Part shown: piece by piece, positions 44,301 through 45,478 of the stretch
How positions within the stretch are numbered: the first letter of the stretch is position 1
Layout of the letters: every line of letters starts with the position of its first letter
DNA from: Melioribacteraceae bacterium
GTDB lineage: Bacteria; Bacteroidota; Ignavibacteria; Ignavibacteriales; Melioribacteraceae
DNA length: 45,478 nucleotides
NCBI GenBank assembly: GCA_023230485.1
Contig: JALNXG010000026.1
Location: 1 to 45,478, forward strand
Direction of reading: 5' to 3'
Translations under genes and position numbers: made by a program
Notes under the pieces: model-generated
Database searches by the model: none
What the model was told of the DNA's origin: nothing
What the model saw: only the letters and a program-made list of their open reading frames with translations

Positions 44301-45478
44301 CTTCAAGTGTTACAGTAGTAGTTGGAGCAGTTTCCGGTGGAACAAATAATGGTGGAAACACCGGTAACAACAATGGCGGAACAAATAACGGTGGTACTAA
44401 TAATGGCGGAAGCTGGGAACAAGTTGGTACATTCGCAAACGAAATAATCTATGCAATGGCTTACGATGGCAATACAATGTATGCAGGAACATTCGGTGGA
44501 AAGATTTATAAATCTTCCGATAACGGTGTTACATGGACAAGAATCAATTCAGATATGACAGTAGCAATAGTTTGGGCATTAAAAGTAAATAACGGTTCAT
44601 TATTCGCTGCAACTGAACAAGGCGTATTCAAATTTAACGGTACAACTTGGGTATTAAGCGGATTAGCAGGAATAGATGTTCATTCATTAACAGTTTCAGG
44701 AAATGGAACAATCTATGCAGGTACATGGGGATCAGGCGTTTATATATCATCTGATAACGGTACTACTTGGATGCAATTAAATGAAGGCTTCGGTTACTTT
44801 AATGTAATTCAATCTTTAGTAGCTACAACACAGCACGTATATGCAGCAACATTCGGTGGTGGAGTATTTAGATTAGACGCTTCTACAAATACATGGGTTA
44901 AATTAAGTCTTTGCTATCAATTCGCATGGTCTTTAGCTTCTACATCTTCAGACGTTCTATTCGCAGGCACTTATGGAAATGGTCTTTACTCTTCACATGA
45001 CGGCGGTATGACATGGAATAGTGTTACAGGTCTTAATGTGAAATTCGTTTACTCTGTATCAGTAGGAACAGGGGACGTACTTTATGCAAGCTCACTTACA
45101 AATGGTGTATTCGTATCTAACGACTTAGGTGCTACATGGACTAGTTTAGGTATGGGCGGACAAAATGTAAGTTCAGTTACAACAAATAATGGTGATTTAT
45201 TCGCCGGTACAAAAGACGGTTTAGTATTCAAAATGTCTAATGGTACAACCGATGCAGAAGAAGTAGAAGAATTGCCAACAACATTCTCATTGGATCAGAA
45301 TTATCCTAATCCTTTTAATCCTACAACGACAATTCAGTTTGCAATCCCTGCAAGCGGTAAGTATTCATTAAGAATATATAATATACTTGGACAGGAAGTA
45401 ACAACATTATTAAATGGTGAATTAACACCGGGTGTACACAAATTCAATTTTGATGCACGCAGCTTAGCTTCCGGTATC
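41372..45478 (+). CDS. Large T9SS-secreted mosaic surface protein with thioester domain (3' end outside window)
   Basis: The frame is open from ATG 41372, behind AAAGGAG, to the right edge: 1369 codons, with only the end missing. Order: signal peptide (about 1-29); thioester-like domain with C86 (KFFCIDI) and Q139 (AAVQVSIWHYSDG); Ig-like region (about 180-266); unassigned beta region (about 290-483); SdrD-B-like module (486-598, GDYVWIDTDNDGIQDNNESG); DUF11 first part (606-697); choice-of-anchor-A domain (about 700-950); DUF11 last strands (about 954-985); Gly/Asn linker (about 987-1013); beta-propeller-like repeats with SSDNGxTW turns (1014-1290); T9SS sorting domain (from 1305, NYPNPFNPTTTIQF). 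It is probably exported and attached to the surface by T9SS. An adhesive role is inferred from the modules. Confidence 0.88.
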   Translation, partial: MNKQPKLILRVLALTMALMLGFSSFNLAQLKNVNKITDYTSIAKVSGTDKVTSVKFDNPLNPGTVQNVNAGTFKGTLNGNDEKFFCIDIGNPLATNEDYWDEGSTPSQITYILNNYYPHVALPYTDALSTEAKEAAAVQVSIWHYSDGLDISTVQDATIKARALQIVADVEANHTNNATPIQTLVLMPSPISLPQGVNATFYAYALDLLGNYLTGVEITLTTNLGSLNHATVLSNVPGSSQLITLSYNGIGNAEVTATAEVQIPQGTRYVHKASPNSKQKLVLATPTTDTKSIKLNVKWYEIPSCDLNGYKTFTIGGWGSPSNSQPGQIRDQYFAQVFPNGLTVGNSGVGNGYTLKLTSASAVKTFLPNTGTSDALTQNWVNPGSNTVKNTMVSQVVAVTLAVNYSAAGVLGNNTTPIGDLYIASGAFAGKTVNEFLVIANKAISGVNTGYTFSQINDAATNFNENFDNGTVDHGFLECGQNFQKASLGDYVWIDTDNDGIQDNNESGIQGVTVKLYDCSTNSVVATTTTDINGKYLFSNLLPGSYKVEFIAPNGYEFTLLNAGSDDEKDSDANVTTGMTDCYTINWNDNIRTVDAGLFLTPVVIDADLEVSKTASKTSLNDGDIFTYTVKVKNNGPASATGVAVTDIIPGGLEFLSYTATQGTYDYSTGLWTVGILSNGGTAELTISVKVDVDVVNTTYFDLGLAKDYNLFVIEDASQPSSDTQGKVAVGRNATFGSYSVGDQLPANSGDVLVVGNNLTYTSGAVYNGNVVYGNSTNMSAPNFFSVSISGGTLRQDNPIDFAAAKSYLENLSSTLAAYPVNGTKTFEWGGLKLVGNDPFLNVFSVLGSELSTANNFEVNAPNGSVVLINIDGTNVTWTGGLTVTGTSSNNVLFNFPNATTLKIQGIDVRGSILAPFAAVDFVSGVQNGQMVCKSLTGIGQFNLSSFIGSIPQATDIVNVAFISATLNPDPVSTNNSSSVTVVVGAVSGGTNNGGNTGNNNGGTNNGGTNNGGSWEQVGTFANEIIYAMAYDGNTMYAGTFGGKIYKSSDNGVTWTRINSDMTVAIVWALKVNNGSLFAATEQGVFKFNGTTWVLSGLAGIDVHSLTVSGNGTIYAGTWGSGVYISSDNGTTWMQLNEGFGYFNVIQSLVATTQHVYAATFGGGVFRLDASTNTWVKLSLCYQFAWSLASTSSDVLFAGTYGNGLYSSHDGGMTWNSVTGLNVKFVYSVSVGTGDVLYASSLTNGVFVSNDLGATWTSLGMGGQNVSSVTTNNGDLFAGTKDGLVFKMSNGTTDAEEVEELPTTFSLDQNYPNPFNPTTTIQFAIPASGKYSLRIYNILGQEVTTLLNGELTPGVHKFNFDARSLASGI

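Noticed and set aside
44330..44410. Repetitive GGT/AAT-rich DNA that could be called a repeat array
   Set aside because: It is in frame and encodes a Gly/Asn linker between domains; there are no spacers, so it is not CRISPR.

Overview
The window looks like a chromosomal segment of an AT-rich, Gram-negative member of the Bacteroidota/Chlorobiota assemblage, most likely an Ignavibacteria (Melioribacter/Ignavibacterium-like) bacterium. The evidence is a type IX secretion sorting domain of the 'NYPNPFNPTTTI' kind in the gene at the right edge, a TonB-dependent receptor, a DUF5916 outer-membrane protein, a DUF4252 protein linked to an ECF sigma factor, and several TAnnTTTG-type -7 promoter motifs. 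Shine-Dalgarno sites are nevertheless common. I saw no rRNA, tRNA, CRISPR array, insertion sequence or prophage, so apart from the mosaic right-edge gene this reads as ordinary chromosome.

Layout. 1-6.1 kb, minus strand: a frameshifted secreted-protein remnant, a lipoprotein, an Nfu-type Fe-S carrier, then trkH-proS-rsmI. 6.2-11.7 kb, plus strand: two coupled orphan histidine kinases, then a PLP amino-acid decarboxylase with an M2 dipeptidase lipoprotein. 11.8-16.3 kb, minus: a DUF5916 outer-membrane protein and an ECF sigma / membrane anti-sigma-like / DUF4252 operon with a recognisable ECF-type promoter. 16.4-22.4 kb: one unknown plus-strand gene, then a minus-strand rpmH-rnpA-yidD-yidC operon whose last gene is a patatin-POTRA-barrel protein. 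22.5-26.4 kb: a PhzF-like isomerase, a STAS protein, a U32 peptidase-family protein and an MFS transporter with an inverted repeat in its promoter.

26.4-30.9 kb is a plus-strand signalling operon: a PAS-PAS histidine kinase, a sigma-54-dependent NtrC-type response regulator, a STAS protein and a receiver-PP2C phosphatase. Together with the paralogous STAS gene at 23.5 kb it resembles an RsbU/RsbV partner-switching arm, but no RsbW-type kinase is present. 30.9-35.2 kb, minus: a HIT-superfamily DUF4922 protein overlapping a double-domain glycosyltransferase, and a TonB-dependent receptor. 35.2-37.6 kb, plus: rlpA behind a hairpin-rich leader, an Rrf2 regulator, a DinB-family protein and a small zinc-ribbon protein. 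37.8-38.9 kb, minus: a Sco-PCu(A)C copper-delivery pair for cytochrome oxidase, implying aerobic or microaerobic respiration. 38.9-41.1 kb, plus: a methyltransferase-like protein and an RlmD-like rRNA methyltransferase.

The most unusual item is the last gene (41372 to the right edge, open). It encodes at least 1369 residues of a secreted mosaic protein: signal peptide, a candidate Cys-Gln thioester domain of the type known from Gram-positive adhesins, Ig-like and SdrD-B-like modules, a DUF11 module apparently split by a choice-of-anchor-A domain, a Gly/Asn linker, a beta-propeller-like repeat region and a T9SS sorting domain. Its upstream region holds two inverted repeats, a near-consensus sigma-54 -24/-12 element and a hairpin that covers part of the Shine-Dalgarno site. 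This suggests, as inference only, that the NtrC-type regulator in the same window could control a surface adhesin.
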